Assembly (NCBI GenBank): GCA_029237605.1
Contig: JAQRGB010000023.1
Location: 1 to 64,000 of the forward strand
Length of the DNA: 64,000 bases
DNA from: Candidatus Thiodubiliella sp.
GTDB taxonomy: Bacteria; Pseudomonadota; Gammaproteobacteria; PS1; Pseudothioglobaceae
Direction of reading: 5' to 3'
Within the stretch, counting starts at the first letter, position 1, and each line of letters starts with the position of its first letter. The translations under genes and the position numbers were made by a program. Of this stretch, positions 22,744-32,993 are shown one piece after another. The notes under the pieces are model-generated. The model was not told where the DNA came from and ran no database searches. It saw only the letters and a program-made list of their open reading frames with translations.

Positions 22744-23220
22744 TTGTTAAGTAATAAATATACCCAATGGTTAGAGCGATTAACTGTTGGGCTGTTGTTG
22801 TTAACAATTTTTAATGTATTTATTAATGTTATACTTCGTTATGTCTTTAATAACTCATCTATCGCTTTGCAAGAAATGGAATGGCATTTATTTTCTGCAT
22901 TATTTTTATTAGGCATTGCCTATACCCTGCAAAAAGATACACACGTTAGAGTGGATATTTTTTATACAAAATTTTCTATCAAAAAACAAGCTTTAATCAA
23001 TCTTATTGGCTTCGCTCTATTTGTCTTGCCGATTAGCTTGCTAATTATTTATTACGGAGTTGAATTTGCTTATTCAGCTTATGTAATAAACGAAAAAAGT
23101 GGTGACCCTGGTGGATTAACTCATCTTTTTATTATAAAAAGTATTATTCCAATTAGTTTTATTTTGTTAATAATATCTGGCACACTATTTGCCAAAGATA
23201 ACTACGAGAGACTAAAATAA
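22744..23220 (+). CDS. dctQ: TRAP transporter small permease DctQ
   Basis: The small four-helix membrane subunit. The 158 residues show the DctQ pattern: NVILRYVFNNSSIALQEMEW in the first half, then YTLQKDTHVRVDIFY and two further helices. The start is a TTG at 22744, because no ATG lies upstream in frame before the dctP stop. It overlaps dctM by one base. Confidence 0.88.
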   Translation: MLSNKYTQWLERLTVGLLLLTIFNVFINVILRYVFNNSSIALQEMEWHLFSALFLLGIAYTLQKDTHVRVDIFYTKFSIKKQALINLIGFALFVLPISLLIIYYGVEFAYSAYVINEKSGDPGGLTHLFIIKSIIPISFILLIISGTLFAKDNYERLK

Positions 23221-24535
23221 TGATTGGCTTAGTTATGTTTATCGTCACCTTGGTGTTATTAATGGTTGGCTTTCCAGTGGCATTCACCTTTGCTGGCATG
23301 GCAGTTATTTTTGGTATTTTAAGCCAAGGCGTTGATTTATTTGACTTTATGCCTTATCGCATCATGAGCATAATGCAAAATACCATTCTTATAGCAATAC
23401 CATTGTTTATTTTTATGGGCATTGTCTTACAAAAAACTAAACTTGCCGAACAACTACTGGAAGCCATGGGCAACTTATTTGGTAATATACGCGGTGGCTT
23501 AGCTATTTCTACTATCTTAATTGGTTCATTACTCGCAGCATCAACAGGTGTGGTAGGAGCAAGTGTAATTGCCATGGGTGCTATTTCTCTACCAGTTATG
23601 CTTAAATACAATTACAAAAAAACATTATCTACTGGTGTTATTTGTGCCTCAGGTACCTTAGGTCAAATCATTCCACCTTCTATTGTATTGATTATTCTAG
23701 CAGATGTCTTAAGTGTGTCAGTTGGTGATTTATTTAAAGCAGCAGTCATGCCATCTATTATTTTAGTTGGTGGCTATATTGTTTATGTATTGGTTATATC
23801 TTACCTATACCCAGAAGTAGCCCCAGCCTTTAAAGATAAGAATAATAACTTGGAAAAATCAAAAAAATACATAGCTGTTATCAAGGCCATTGTGCCGCCT
23901 ATTGTGCTAATCATTGCCGTACTTGGTTCAATTTTTTTAGGTATTGCCACGCCAACAGAATCTGCTTCTATCGGTGCAGTTGGCTCTTTACTTTTAGCAT
24001 CTTTCTACCGACGACTTAATTGGGATATATTGTACCAATCAAGTATTGAAACCATTAAAGCCACTTCTATGGTATTTGCTATTTTGATTGGTGCTACTGC
24101 CTTTTCAATGGTATTTACTTATAACGGTGGCGACATAATAGTGGAAAATTTTATTCATAGCCTACCAGCCAAAGAAATAAATTTTAAAGTCGGGGGCCAA
24201 GCGGTCTTAGGAAGACAATGCTAATTATTTTCATTCTTGGATTCTTTATTGATTTTGTAGAAATTTCACTCATTATCGTGCCAATTTTCTATCCAATCGC
24301 CCTATCGCTTGGCATTGATATACAATGGTTCGCCATTCTTATTGCTATGAATTTACAAACTTCATTCTTGACGCCACCATTTGGCTTTAGTTTATTTTAC
24401 CTCAAAGGAGTCGCTCCGAAGTCTATTCAAACCACTGACATATATAAAGGTGTAATGCCTTTTATTATAATACAAGTCACGATATTAGTCAGCTTAATTG
24501 CATTTCCACAATGGTATGGCTTTGATGGGATTTAA
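23220..24535 (+). CDS. dctM: TRAP transporter large permease DctM (adapter-interrupted)
   Basis: The large, about twelve-helix subunit that carries substrate with sodium. It starts IGLVMFIVTLVLLMVGFPVA. It contains the conserved GVVGASVIAMGAISLPVML, SGTLGQIIPPSIVLIILAD and ATPTESASIGAVGS, and a C-terminal LGFFIDFVEISLIIVPIF and LQTSFLTPPFGFSLFYLKGV. A forward adapter at 24187-24218 splits it into two ORFs and displaces roughly ten residues of a membrane helix. A strong hairpin follows its stop. Confidence 0.93.
24187..24218 (-). other. MGI forward adapter 14 (one substitution)
   Basis: AAGTCGGGGGCCAAGCGGTC..., identical to the forward adapter except G for A at the eighth base. It interrupts dctM. 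Confidence 0.94.
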
Positions 24536-24575
24536 ATTTAATTAGCTATTTTTATATAAAAATAGCTAATTAAAT
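24536..24575. terminator. Perfect 18-bp AT-rich hairpin after dctM
   Basis: Arms ATTTAATTAGCTATTTTT (24536-24553) and its exact complement (24558-24575) around a four-base loop, starting at the dctM stop. It probably ends the TRAP transcript in a T-rich tract and isolates the carbonic anhydrase gene. Confidence 0.75.
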
Positions 24576-24590
24576 TAAATCTATTTGTCT

Positions 24591-25070
24591 ATTTGAAATA
24601 TCATATATAAATAAACAAGGTAATAATATTATGATAAAAAATAAAAATATTTTAATCGCATATACAATTGCTACGCTAATTCCATTTAATATAAGCGCAA
24701 AAGATGCTAATTATGACTATCATGAACCAGTTGCAAATAGTATAATTACAGAACAACGTGTATCATTAGAAAAAATACTAAGGGTGCAGGATTTGGGCCA
24801 CAATCACCACGTGACATTGATAATATAGATATTTGAAATATCATATATAAATAAACAAGGTAATAATATTATGATAAAAAATAAAAATATTTTAATCGCA
24901 TATACAATTGCTACGCTAATTCCATTTAATATAAGCGCAAAAGATGCTAATTATGACTATCATGAACCAGTTGCAAATAGTATAATTACAGAACAACGTG
25001 TATCATTAGAAAAAATACTAAGGGTGCAGGATTTGGGCCACAATCACCACGTGACATTGATAATATAGAT
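24591..25070. repeat. Exact 240-bp tandem duplication
   Basis: Positions 24591-24830 and 24831-25070 are identical base for base by eye. The unit holds the leader, start codon, signal peptide and about the first 65 codons of the carbonic anhydrase gene. It could be a recent real duplication or an assembly artefact. Confidence 0.93.
24631..24828 (+). pseudogene. Duplicated 5' fragment of carbonic anhydrase
   Basis: First copy of the duplicated signal-peptide region (MIKNKNILIAYTIATLIPFN...). It has the same A6 frameshift as the second copy (24770-24775) and then runs out of frame to a stop. It has no catalytic domain and is not a separate gene. If the frameshift is a base-calling error, the frame would read through into the start of the second copy, because 240 is divisible by three. 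Confidence 0.8.
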
Positions 25071-25754
25071 ATTGGCAACAACCAAAGATTATTTGGTATA
25101 GCGCCATCCTATACAGAAATGAATTTATGTCATATTCATTTTCATAAAAATGCTGAGCATAAGGGTGGGGAATTTACTAAATATGCAGGTAATGGTGATG
25201 GGCATGGTTTTCAAAGTGGATTTATATATTCATATTTAGCAAAACTAAATAGCGCAGAACTTAAACCTGTTGCACATGAAGTTTGTCCTAGTAAGCACGG
25301 TGGGCTTGTCTCTGGAGATACAATTGAAGCTCATTATGTTTATTCAACTGCAAAAATTAGTCCAGGCCCTGGATTAAGTTATTGTTTTAATGACTCAATC
25401 AAGAATCCTCAGTTGCGTGTGGAATCTCAGGTATATATCCTTGTTAATGATAAAAATGCTCTAGATTTTAAAAATTTAGCTAAATATAACAAAGTATATG
25501 GACTATACCAAGCAACAAATATACCATCTAATACTGGCACTCCAGTTGAGTACATTGGGTCAACTACTGGACCTGATTACAATACAAAAGGGTCTCCGTT
25601 TCAAGTTTCATGGAGTGTTCGCCCTAATGTAGCAAAGGTTGATATAACATCAGTAAATGCTTGGTGTAAAAGAAACGTATTTAATGAAGATCATGCGCGC
25701 GGCGTACGAAATCTTATTATTAATCCTGATTTGCTTTCAAAAATCAATAAATAG
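24871..25754 (+). CDS. Delta-class carbonic anhydrase family protein (one frameshift)
   Basis: Interconverts CO2 and bicarbonate. The signal peptide (KNKNILIAYTIATLIPFNISA) sends it to the periplasm. The catalytic domain contains MNLCHIHFHKNAEHKGGEFT, with the HxH and downstream EH arrangement expected for zinc binding in delta-type enzymes, then HEVCPSKHGG and a second Cys pair candidate. One A is missing from an A6 run (25010-25015). Restoring it gives SLEKNTKGAGFGPQSPRDID, joining both ORFs into about 295 residues. It probably supplies inorganic carbon to the Calvin cycle. Family by memory; the class could be checked by a profile search. Confidence 0.75.
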
Positions 25755-26346
25755 CCTACAGTTAAGTAAGAAAATTTGGTATTACTCAAAAAGCAGCATA
25801 TTTTATGTTGTAAAGAATTAGAATAGCTTATAAACATGGCTCGTTTAAATTTTTTAATATTATTGAAGTGGATAAGACTTATATAAGCAGTAAAGAGAAA
25901 ACAAACACACTGATAATAAATTAAAAGATGATTGTGATGTAGTTAATAAAATAATGGCATTCTTTATTTTTTCAAATCGTATAAAAAGAGTTATTTTAAA
26001 CATACTTAACATCATAGGCTTTAACTCCTGCTAAAAGTATGCCAATAATAACAAAAATACTGAGTCAAAGAAGAGAGGAATATATCGCTTTTATTATGCC
26101 AAATGTAGTCAAACCAAGTACACTTAAATACCGGTCACTACAGTTATAAAGAAGGTATATTTTTAGTTAGCTTAATTGTATAAATCCTAGAGTAAGCCTT
26201 AATAATTAAATTAATTATATTTAATTTAAGATTCTTTTTTTATAACGCATCACTTACCAAAGCTTTGAAAATGGCTAAGTCGACTGCGCGGAAAAAATGG
26301 GTCAAGTTAAAAAAAAGGTCGTTGATTCTATAAAAAATAAATTAGA
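25755..26346. other. Non-coding stretch between carbonic anhydrase and rnpB
   Basis: No intact gene. On the minus strand near 26010-26170 frames such as RYLSVLGLTTFGIIKAIYSS and FVIIGILLAGVKAYDVKYV (with stop) lie in different frames. They look like the decayed end of a membrane protein. Confidence 0.35.
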
Positions 26347-26678
26347 GAAGTTAGTCTATAAGCCGGGTTCTGTAATAGATAGTCATTCATCTACGAATCT
26401 TGTCACCAAAATTCTTTAGCACTCTACCCGTTACCTTGTGCGAGCTTACACCATGGGTAACCTATTTGAGCTTGCTCCAAGTGGGGTTTTCTTGCCACGG
26501 TTGTTACCTTCCGTGCGGTGCGCTCTTACCGCACCTTCTCACCTTTTCCCATAAAGGGTAGTCTATTTTCTGCAGCACTTTCCGTTATGTCACCATACCT
26601 AGCCGTTAGCTAGCACTTTGCCCTGTGGAGCCCGGACTTTCCTCTGAGAAAAACCTCAGCGACTATCCGACCAACTTC
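26347..26678 (-). ncRNA. rnpB: RNase P RNA, class A
   Basis: Catalytic RNA that trims the 5' leader of pre-tRNAs. On the minus strand the 5' end GAAGTTGGTC pairs with the 3' end GACTAACTTC (helix P1). The core contains GAGGAAAGTCCGGGCTCCAC, a GGTAAGAGCGCACCG region, AGATGAATGACT and the 3' ACAGAACCCGGCTTAT. Length about 332 nt, normal for bacterial type A. Not in the ORF track. A TATAAT lies just upstream. Confidence 0.96.
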
Positions 26679-26685
26679 AGTGCTT

Positions 26686-26691
26686 ATTATA
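26686..26691 (-). promoter_or_regulatory. -10 element of rnpB
   Basis: TATAAT on the minus strand, seven bases upstream of the inferred 5' end of RNase P RNA. No good -35 is visible at 17 bases. Confidence 0.55.
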
Positions 26692-26789
26692 GCATTGTAT
26701 AAAATATTTATAATATAATGATATATAAATATATTATAATATTATAATGTTATAATATATAAAGTTTAAAATAAACATTTAGAAGAAAC

Positions 26790-27026
26790 ATGAAAATATT
26801 ATTAATAACAATACTTTTTTTAGCAAATTTTACATTTGCAGGTGCACGGTTGACTGTATATTTAGAAGATAATAATATAACAGAAACTGTGGTTTTTCAA
26901 TGTATGAATTTAAATGAATGCGCTGAGCGTATTCAAGAACGTATGGAATCTGAAGGCGGTTGTGACCCACGCGTTAAAAAAGTAGTAATTGAAACGATTC
27001 ATATTCCTGGAATAGACGACGCTTAA
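26790..27026 (+). CDS. Small secreted protein of unknown function
   Basis: I do not recognise it. The 78 residues begin with a clear Sec signal peptide (MKILLITILFLANFTFAGA). A short acidic domain with three Cys follows (VVFQCMNLNECAERI, SEGGCDPRVKKV) and ends IETIHIPGIDDA. It is preceded by an extremely AT-rich tract. It stands alone between rnpB and fumarase. The signal peptide and regular coding pattern support a real gene. Confidence 0.65.
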   Translation: MKILLITILFLANFTFAGARLTVYLEDNNITETVVFQCMNLNECAERIQERMESEGGCDPRVKKVVIETIHIPGIDDA

Positions 27027-27205
27027 AATTTATTACTTTTCTATAAATATTTACTTAAATAGAGACGATTGACGAAATTACAATTTTCTACCAAATGAAT
27101 GATTTTATTAAATCTTATCCTAGTAATAACTAAGGCTGGACTTTAAAAACCATTAAGTTAATAAAAAGTAACATTTTGATGATTATTCCTATTTATGCAA
27201 AAAAT

Positions 27206-28690
27206 CTATTCTAATAAATTTTTAAATATAGCGTGGATATTCTCACCTTTGGGATCCACTGCGACAGTGACTGGCATATCTTTAACTTCAAACTCATAAA
27301 TAGCTTCCATACCCATTTCTTCAAAAGCTATTATTTTAGCTTTTTTAATAGATTTAGAAATCAAATAAGCTGCACCACCAACTGCGATTAAATAACTGGC
27401 CTTGTGTTTTTTAATGTTTTTGATGGTTGCTTTACCACGTTCAGCTTTACCAATCATACCTAAAATACCTGTGTTCTCCAACATCATATCGCTAAATTTA
27501 TCCATACGAGTGGCAGTAGTAGGCCCTGCAGGGCCAATCACTTCATCGCCAACTGCATCTACTGGCCCTACATAATAGATAAATTTATTATTAAAATCTA
27601 CACCTTTAGGTAGTCCTTCGCCATTGTTTAACATTTGCTTAAGTCGCTTGTGCGCTGCATCTCGTCCTGTAATAATTGTGCCAGTAAGTAGTAAAGTATC
27701 CCCCACCTGCCATTCATTCATCTGCTCTCTATTTAGAGTATTCAAGTCAATTTTATTATACTTAGAAGTATCTATTTTTAAATCAGGATAAATATTCATA
27801 TCTACTTTTGGTAACTGCGCCATTCCTGAACCATCTATAGAAAAATGCAAATGACGCGTGGCAGCACAATTTGGAATTATGGCAACTGCTTGTGATGCGG
27901 AATGACTTGGGTAATCTTTAATTTTAACATCCAATACCGTAGTCAGTCCTCCTAAACCTTGTGCACCAATACCGAGGTCATTGATTTTATTAAATAAATA
28001 TAAGCGCATTTTATCAATCTTTGTTGGGTTAGATTTTTGCGCAATTTCACTAATATTAATCGGCTCCATTAGGCTTTCTTTTGCTATTAACATCGCTTTC
28101 TCAGCAGTGCCACCAACACCAATACCTATAACACCTGGAGGACACCAGCCTGCGCCCATTGTAGGAATCATTTTTAATACCCAATCAATAACATTGTCAT
28201 CAGGTTGTAATACAGAAAATTTTGCTTTATTTTCCGATCCACAACCTTTGGCTGCTACAATAAAATTCACTTTATTACCTGATACAACTTTCATATGAAT
28301 GACTGCCGGTGTATTATCTTTAGTATTGGTTCTGCTAAATAGTGGGTCTTCAACAATTGAAGCACGTAAAGGGTTGTTCTCATTAGTAAAAGCTTGTCTA
28401 ACGCCCTCATTAATCATATCTTCTAACGATAAGTCAGCGTCCCATGTAACATTCATACCCACTTCAACAAATACGTTGACAATGCCTGTATCTTGGCACA
28501 TTGGACGCTGACCAATGGCAGACATTTTTGAATTAATTAAGATTTGTGCAATAGCATTTTTAGCAGGTCTATTGCTTTCTTTTTCGTAAGCACCTATCAT
28601 TGCCTTAATAAAATCAGGACTATGGTAATAGGAAATATATTGCAATGCATTAGCAATGCTTTCAATGATATGTTTTTGTTGAATTTTCAT
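27206..28690 (-). CDS. Fumarate hydratase class I (iron-sulfur)
   Basis: Converts fumarate and malate in the TCA cycle using a 4Fe-4S cluster. The 494-residue protein is complete. Cluster Cys candidates lie in RPMCQDTGIVNVFV, AAKGCGSENKAKF and GAGWCPPGVIGIG. The C-terminal beta domain has GRDAAHKRLKQMLN and YVGPVDAVGDEVIGPAGPTT. It is oriented away from mreB; the two start about 95 bases apart. FumA versus FumB naming is not resolvable. Confidence 0.93.
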   Translation of the reverse strand: MKIQQKHIIESIANALQYISYYHSPDFIKAMIGAYEKESNRPAKNAIAQILINSKMSAIGQRPMCQDTGIVNVFVEVGMNVTWDADLSLEDMINEGVRQAFTNENNPLRASIVEDPLFSRTNTKDNTPAVIHMKVVSGNKVNFIVAAKGCGSENKAKFSVLQPDDNVIDWVLKMIPTMGAGWCPPGVIGIGVGGTAEKAMLIAKESLMEPINISEIAQKSNPTKIDKMRLYLFNKINDLGIGAQGLGGLTTVLDVKIKDYPSHSASQAVAIIPNCAATRHLHFSIDGSGMAQLPKVDMNIYPDLKIDTSKYNKIDLNTLNREQMNEWQVGDTLLLTGTIITGRDAAHKRLKQMLNNGEGLPKGVDFNNKFIYYVGPVDAVGDEVIGPAGPTTATRMDKFSDMMLENTGILGMIGKAERGKATIKNIKKHKASYLIAVGGAAYLISKSIKKAKIIAFEEMGMEAIYEFEVKDMPVTVAVDPKGENIHAIFKNLLE

Positions 28691-28723
28691 ATTATCTATT
28701 ATTTAAATTTTGTTAAAAAGTAA

Positions 28724-28752
28724 TTGACTATTTATAGTATTATATATACTAT
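28724..28752 (+). promoter_or_regulatory. Candidate sigma-70 promoter for mreB
   Basis: TTGACT (28724-28729), a 17-base spacer and TACTAT (28747-28752), about 33 bases before the mreB ATG, in the gap between the divergent fumarase and mreB genes. AT-rich context lowers the weight of the -10. Confidence 0.55.
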
Positions 28753-28784
28753 TTATTTTATCTAATATTTAGGCGGATTTTTTT

Positions 28785-29816
28785 ATGTTTAATTTTTTCA
28801 AACCACAGTGTCTTTCTATTGACCTTGGAACAGCAAATACATTAATTTCTATGAATGGTGAAATTGTACTAAATGAACCATCTGTTGTTGCTATTCATCA
28901 TGAAAAAGGTGCAATAGAAGCAACTGTTATTGCAGTAGGTCAAGAAGCTAAATTGATGTTGGGTAGAACTCCTGGTTCAATTGAGGCTATTCGTCCAATG
29001 AAGGACGGTGTTATCGCTGACTTCAAAATCACAGAAAAAATGCTACAGTACTTTATTCGCAAAGTATCTCATAATAGTTTTTTTTCACCAAGCCCTAGAG
29101 TTCTTATCTGTGTTCCTTGTGGCGCTACACAAGTAGAACGTCGTGCTATAAAGGAAAGTGCAGTTGGCGCTGGAGCACGTGATGTGTACTTAATTGAAGA
29201 ACCAATGGCAGCAGCACTTGGCGCAGGTATAGCGATTAAAGAAGCATCAGGAACAATGGTTATTGATATCGGTGGAGGAACCACAGAGATTGCTATTATG
29301 TCACTAAATGGTTTAGTTTATTCCGATTCGTTGCGTGTGGGTGGCGATGTATTTGATGATTATATTATTAAATATATACGCAAAAAGTATGGCATTATCA
29401 TCGGTGAATCTACTGCTGAAAATATTAAAGAGGAAGTAGGCTCAGCTTTTAATACGACTATTATCAAGAAAAAAGAATTTAGAGGTAGAGATGTCGCCAA
29501 AGGTATTCCGGTAAGTTTTGAGGTGACTAATACAGAAATTAGAACAGCCATACGAGAGCCATTAATCAGTATTGTTAATGCGGTGAGGGTTGCGCTTGAG
29601 CAAACACCGCCGGAGCTAAGCGCTGATATTGTAGAGAATGGTATAGTGTTAACAGGTGGTGGCGCTCTTTTAGAAGGTTTGGATAAACTTATCAATCAAG
29701 AAACTAAGTTACCAGTACGTGTTGATGATGACCCTTTAACTTGTGTGGTTCGTGGTGGAGATATCGCCCTAGGTATGATAGAAAAACACGACATAGGATT
29801 CTTGTCAGCAGAATAA
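28785..29816 (+). CDS. mreB: Rod shape-determining protein MreB
   Basis: Actin-like filament protein that positions peptidoglycan synthesis. The 343 residues are complete: [20 protein letters not shown] (phosphate 1), [16 protein letters not shown] (phosphate 2), [18 protein letters not shown] (adenosine motif). It is first in mreB-mreC-mreD-mrdA, all on the plus strand with short gaps. Confidence 0.97.
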   Translation: MFNFFKPQCLSIDLGTANTLISMNGEIVLNEPSVVAIHHEKGAIEATVIAVGQEAKLMLGRTPGSIEAIRPMKDGVIADFKITEKMLQYFIRKVSHNSFFSPSPRVLICVPCGATQVERRAIKESAVGAGARDVYLIEEPMAAALGAGIAIKEASGTMVIDIGGGTTEIAIMSLNGLVYSDSLRVGGDVFDDYIIKYIRKKYGIIIGESTAENIKEEVGSAFNTTIIKKKEFRGRDVAKGIPVSFEVTNTEIRTAIREPLISIVNAVRVALEQTPPELSADIVENGIVLTGGGALLEGLDKLINQETKLPVRVDDDPLTCVVRGGDIALGMIEKHDIGFLSAE

Positions 29817-29847
29817 TTTTTCTTTAGATGCTTTAAGTATCTAAGTT

Positions 29848-30657
29848 ATGCAAAAAAATTTAAAAGTTCTCATACCTATTTTTATCTCTACTTTTATAAT
29901 CTTTTTAGATTATAAATCTTCCTATTTAAACAGTCTAAAGCAAACAATCAATATACTTATATCGCCAGTATATTTAGTCGCTAATTTACCATCTCAACTC
30001 TATATTTGGATTAACGAACAAAATACAACAAAGCAAATATTATTAAGTCAAAATAAAAAACTCAAAGCCGAATTGCTACGTTTAAAAGTTGATTTACAAG
30101 TTCATAACGCTCTATTGCTAGAAAATAAAAAACTTGGTCAATTATTAAAATCTCGTTACAAACTTGATAAAAAAGAGTTTATATTAGCACGTGTCATATC
30201 TGTTAGTCAGTCACGATTAAAAAAACAAATTTCCATTAATAAAGGCAGTGGTGATGGCATAAAAATTGGTCAAGTTGTATTAGGAGCTGATGGAGTGCTT
30301 GGGCAAGTGAGCCATGTAACGTCATTATATTCAAGTGTGTTGCTAATCACTGATCCATCTCAACACATACCTGTTAAGAATGAGCGCAATGGTGTCCGCG
30401 GTATTGGTAAAGGTATGGCGTTTTATAAAGAAAAATTAATGGTGAATTTTATTCAGCATGGACTTGATATAAATATTGGAGACATTTTTTTAAGTAGTGC
30501 TATCGGGTCAAAATTCCCAGAAGGATATCCGGTAGGCCGTGTAACTCATATAGATAAGAAGAAAAATGACCAATTTTTAACTATCGAATTAACGCCATCT
30601 CAAACTATTGAGCAGCTAGAGTTCGTTCTAATTAATAATATATCTAAAACATTCTAA
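29848..30657 (+). CDS. mreC: Rod shape-determining protein MreC
   Basis: Bitopic membrane scaffold for the elongasome. It has an N-terminal membrane helix (VLIPIFISTFIIFLDY), a coiled-coil (QILLSQNKKLKAELLRLKVD) and the periplasmic beta-domain with ISINKGSGDGIKIGQVVLGA and GVRGIGKG. The 269 residues are complete. It precedes mreD by two bases. Confidence 0.94.
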   Translation: MQKNLKVLIPIFISTFIIFLDYKSSYLNSLKQTINILISPVYLVANLPSQLYIWINEQNTTKQILLSQNKKLKAELLRLKVDLQVHNALLLENKKLGQLLKSRYKLDKKEFILARVISVSQSRLKKQISINKGSGDGIKIGQVVLGADGVLGQVSHVTSLYSSVLLITDPSQHIPVKNERNGVRGIGKGMAFYKEKLMVNFIQHGLDINIGDIFLSSAIGSKFPEGYPVGRVTHIDKKKNDQFLTIELTPSQTIEQLEFVLINNISKTF

Positions 30658-30659
30658 AT

Positions 30660-31133
30660 ATGCTTACCCATAAAAGACCTTATATTTTTCTTATCAAAGC
30701 TATGTTGTTTGTACTAATTATTAGCACACTTTATCTACCTGAAATAATTTTAGATATTGCTCCTTTTTGGACTTTGTTATTTTTTATTTACTGGATAAAG
30801 ACTTTTACTATTAATGGACAATTTTATCTTGCTTTGCTATTAGGTATGTTAATTGATGTGCTATATGGAGATATTTTAGGTCAAAATGCTTTGGCGCTTA
30901 TCTTGAGTAGTGCTTTTATTAATAATGTAAAGCAATCTTTTGTTGTTTCTAATATTACCACACAGCAAACTTATGTCTTTGTCGCATCTAGTATTTATTT
31001 AAGTATATTGCTATTAGTACATGCCCTATCAATCCAAGATATTAGTTTTAACCCCAATTTACTACTCAAGCCATTTATAAGCGCATTACTATGGCCTGTA
31101 GCTCAAGTATTACTCTCAAAGCTTAAACATTGA
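30660..31133 (+). CDS. mreD: Rod shape-determining protein MreD
   Basis: Small integral membrane partner of MreC. 157 hydrophobic residues with several helices, and the family pattern LLGMLIDVLYGDILGQNAL around the centre. Identification rests on this pattern and on its fixed place between mreC and mrdA. Confidence 0.9.
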   Translation: MLTHKRPYIFLIKAMLFVLIISTLYLPEIILDIAPFWTLLFFIYWIKTFTINGQFYLALLLGMLIDVLYGDILGQNALALILSSAFINNVKQSFVVSNITTQQTYVFVASSIYLSILLLVHALSIQDISFNPNLLLKPFISALLWPVAQVLLSKLKH

Positions 31134-31154
31134 CACAATATATCTAGACAACTT

Positions 31155-32993
31155 ATGAATAAAGTTAGCAATATTAAGATAGAAAATAAAATTTTTTCTA
31201 AAAGAATAACTTTGGCACTAATTTTTATCTTACTTCTAACTTTGATATTAATATCAAGTATCTTTAGTCTACAAATTATTAATTACGATTATTACACTAA
31301 AGAATCATTGGGCAATAAAATGCGCATACTACCGATTGCTCCAATGCGTGGTAAAATATTTGACCGCTATGGTGAAATCATTGCTACAAATCAGCTTTCT
31401 TATAAACTCACACTTACCATTGAAAAAATCAAAGATATTTCCACAACACTATTGTCACTTAAAAAGTTTGGTTTAATTAATGATAAAGACATTAGCACTT
31501 TTAAAAAAATAAATAAGCAGTATAAAAAATTTCACAGTATCCCGTTAAAACACAAACTAAGTGAAGGACAAGTAGCAAAATTTTTAGTTAGCAACCAATT
31601 TAAAGTCGGAGGCCCAAGCGGTCTTAGGAAGACCTTATTTTCATAGAATCTATCCTAATAATGATTCTAGCGTACATGTGACTGGCTATATATCAAGAAT
31701 GAATAAAAAAGATAATGAGCTCTACGATAAGAAAAATTATGCAAATACTTTTTTGTTGGAAAAACTGGCATTGAAAAACAATACGAAACTTTATTACATG
31801 GAAAAATTGGTAAGAGGCAAATTGAACGCAATGTTACAGGTCGAATTATCAATACAAAAAATATTCAAAAGCCAAAACAAGGTAGCGATTTATACCTCAG
31901 TATTGATTTAGAATTGCAAAAAAAGCAGAATCTCTGCTCAAAGGTAAACGTGGCTCTATTGTAGCAGTTGATACCACGAATGGCGAAGTATTGGTAATGG
32001 TAAGTACTCCTATTTATAACCCAACATTCCTGGAGAACGTGGTGGCATTTTGCCTTCTAGGGCTTGGACAAAAATCAAAAGATATTCCACAGCTAAATCG
32101 TGCTATTCAGGGATTATATCCGCCAGGCTCAACCATTAAGCCTATGGTTGCATTGGCAGGACTTGAACAAGGAATAATCACTTCTCATAGTAAAACTTAT
32201 TGCCCAGGTTTTTTCAAACTACCAAATGTAGCACGTAAATTTAATGGCTGGAAGCGCAGTGGACATGGTGTGATAAATGTTAAAGATTCCATTGCACAAT
32301 CTTGCGATGTATTCTTTTATGATCTAGCTGATAAGATTGGCATTAATGGCTTACACGATAGCTTAGAATATTTTAATTTTGGCAAAATAACTGGCATTGA
32401 CATTCCTGGAGAACGTGGTGGCATTTTGCCTTCTAGGGCTTGGAAAAAAATCAATAAGGGTAAGCCTTGGTATCGAGGAGAAACTCTGATTACAGGTATT
32501 GGACAAGGGTTTATGACAGCTAGTCCATTGCAACTAGCTGTTGCCACGGCGGCTTTAGCTAATAAAGGTATGATTATTCAGCCTAAATTACTAAAGAGAG
32601 TTAGGACATCAGATGGTAGTATTAAAAATACTGATAAAATTTTGCAAAAACAAATACCTATTAAAGATATTCATAATTGGGAATATGTAATTGAAGGCAT
32701 GAGGCGAACCATTTATGCACCAAAAGGTACAGGCAGAAAACTCAACAAAGATTTGAAGTACACCTTAGCAGGAAAAACAGGTACCGCTCAAGTATTTAGT
32801 TTAGGTGCTGACGAGCAATATATTGCCGCTAATTTAGATGAACGCTTGCGAGACCATGCGCTATTCACTGGGTTTGCACCTATTAAAAACCCAAAAATTG
32901 CAATTGCTGTAATTGTGGAAAATGCAGGTAGTGGTAGCTCAGAAGCAGCGCCACTCGCTAAAGAAGTTCTAGATTTATACTTTGAAAAACAAG

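Noticed and set aside
24631-25068. Two paralogous small secreted proteins
   Set aside because: They are the two identical copies of a 240-bp duplication of the carbonic anhydrase 5' end, both frameshifted.
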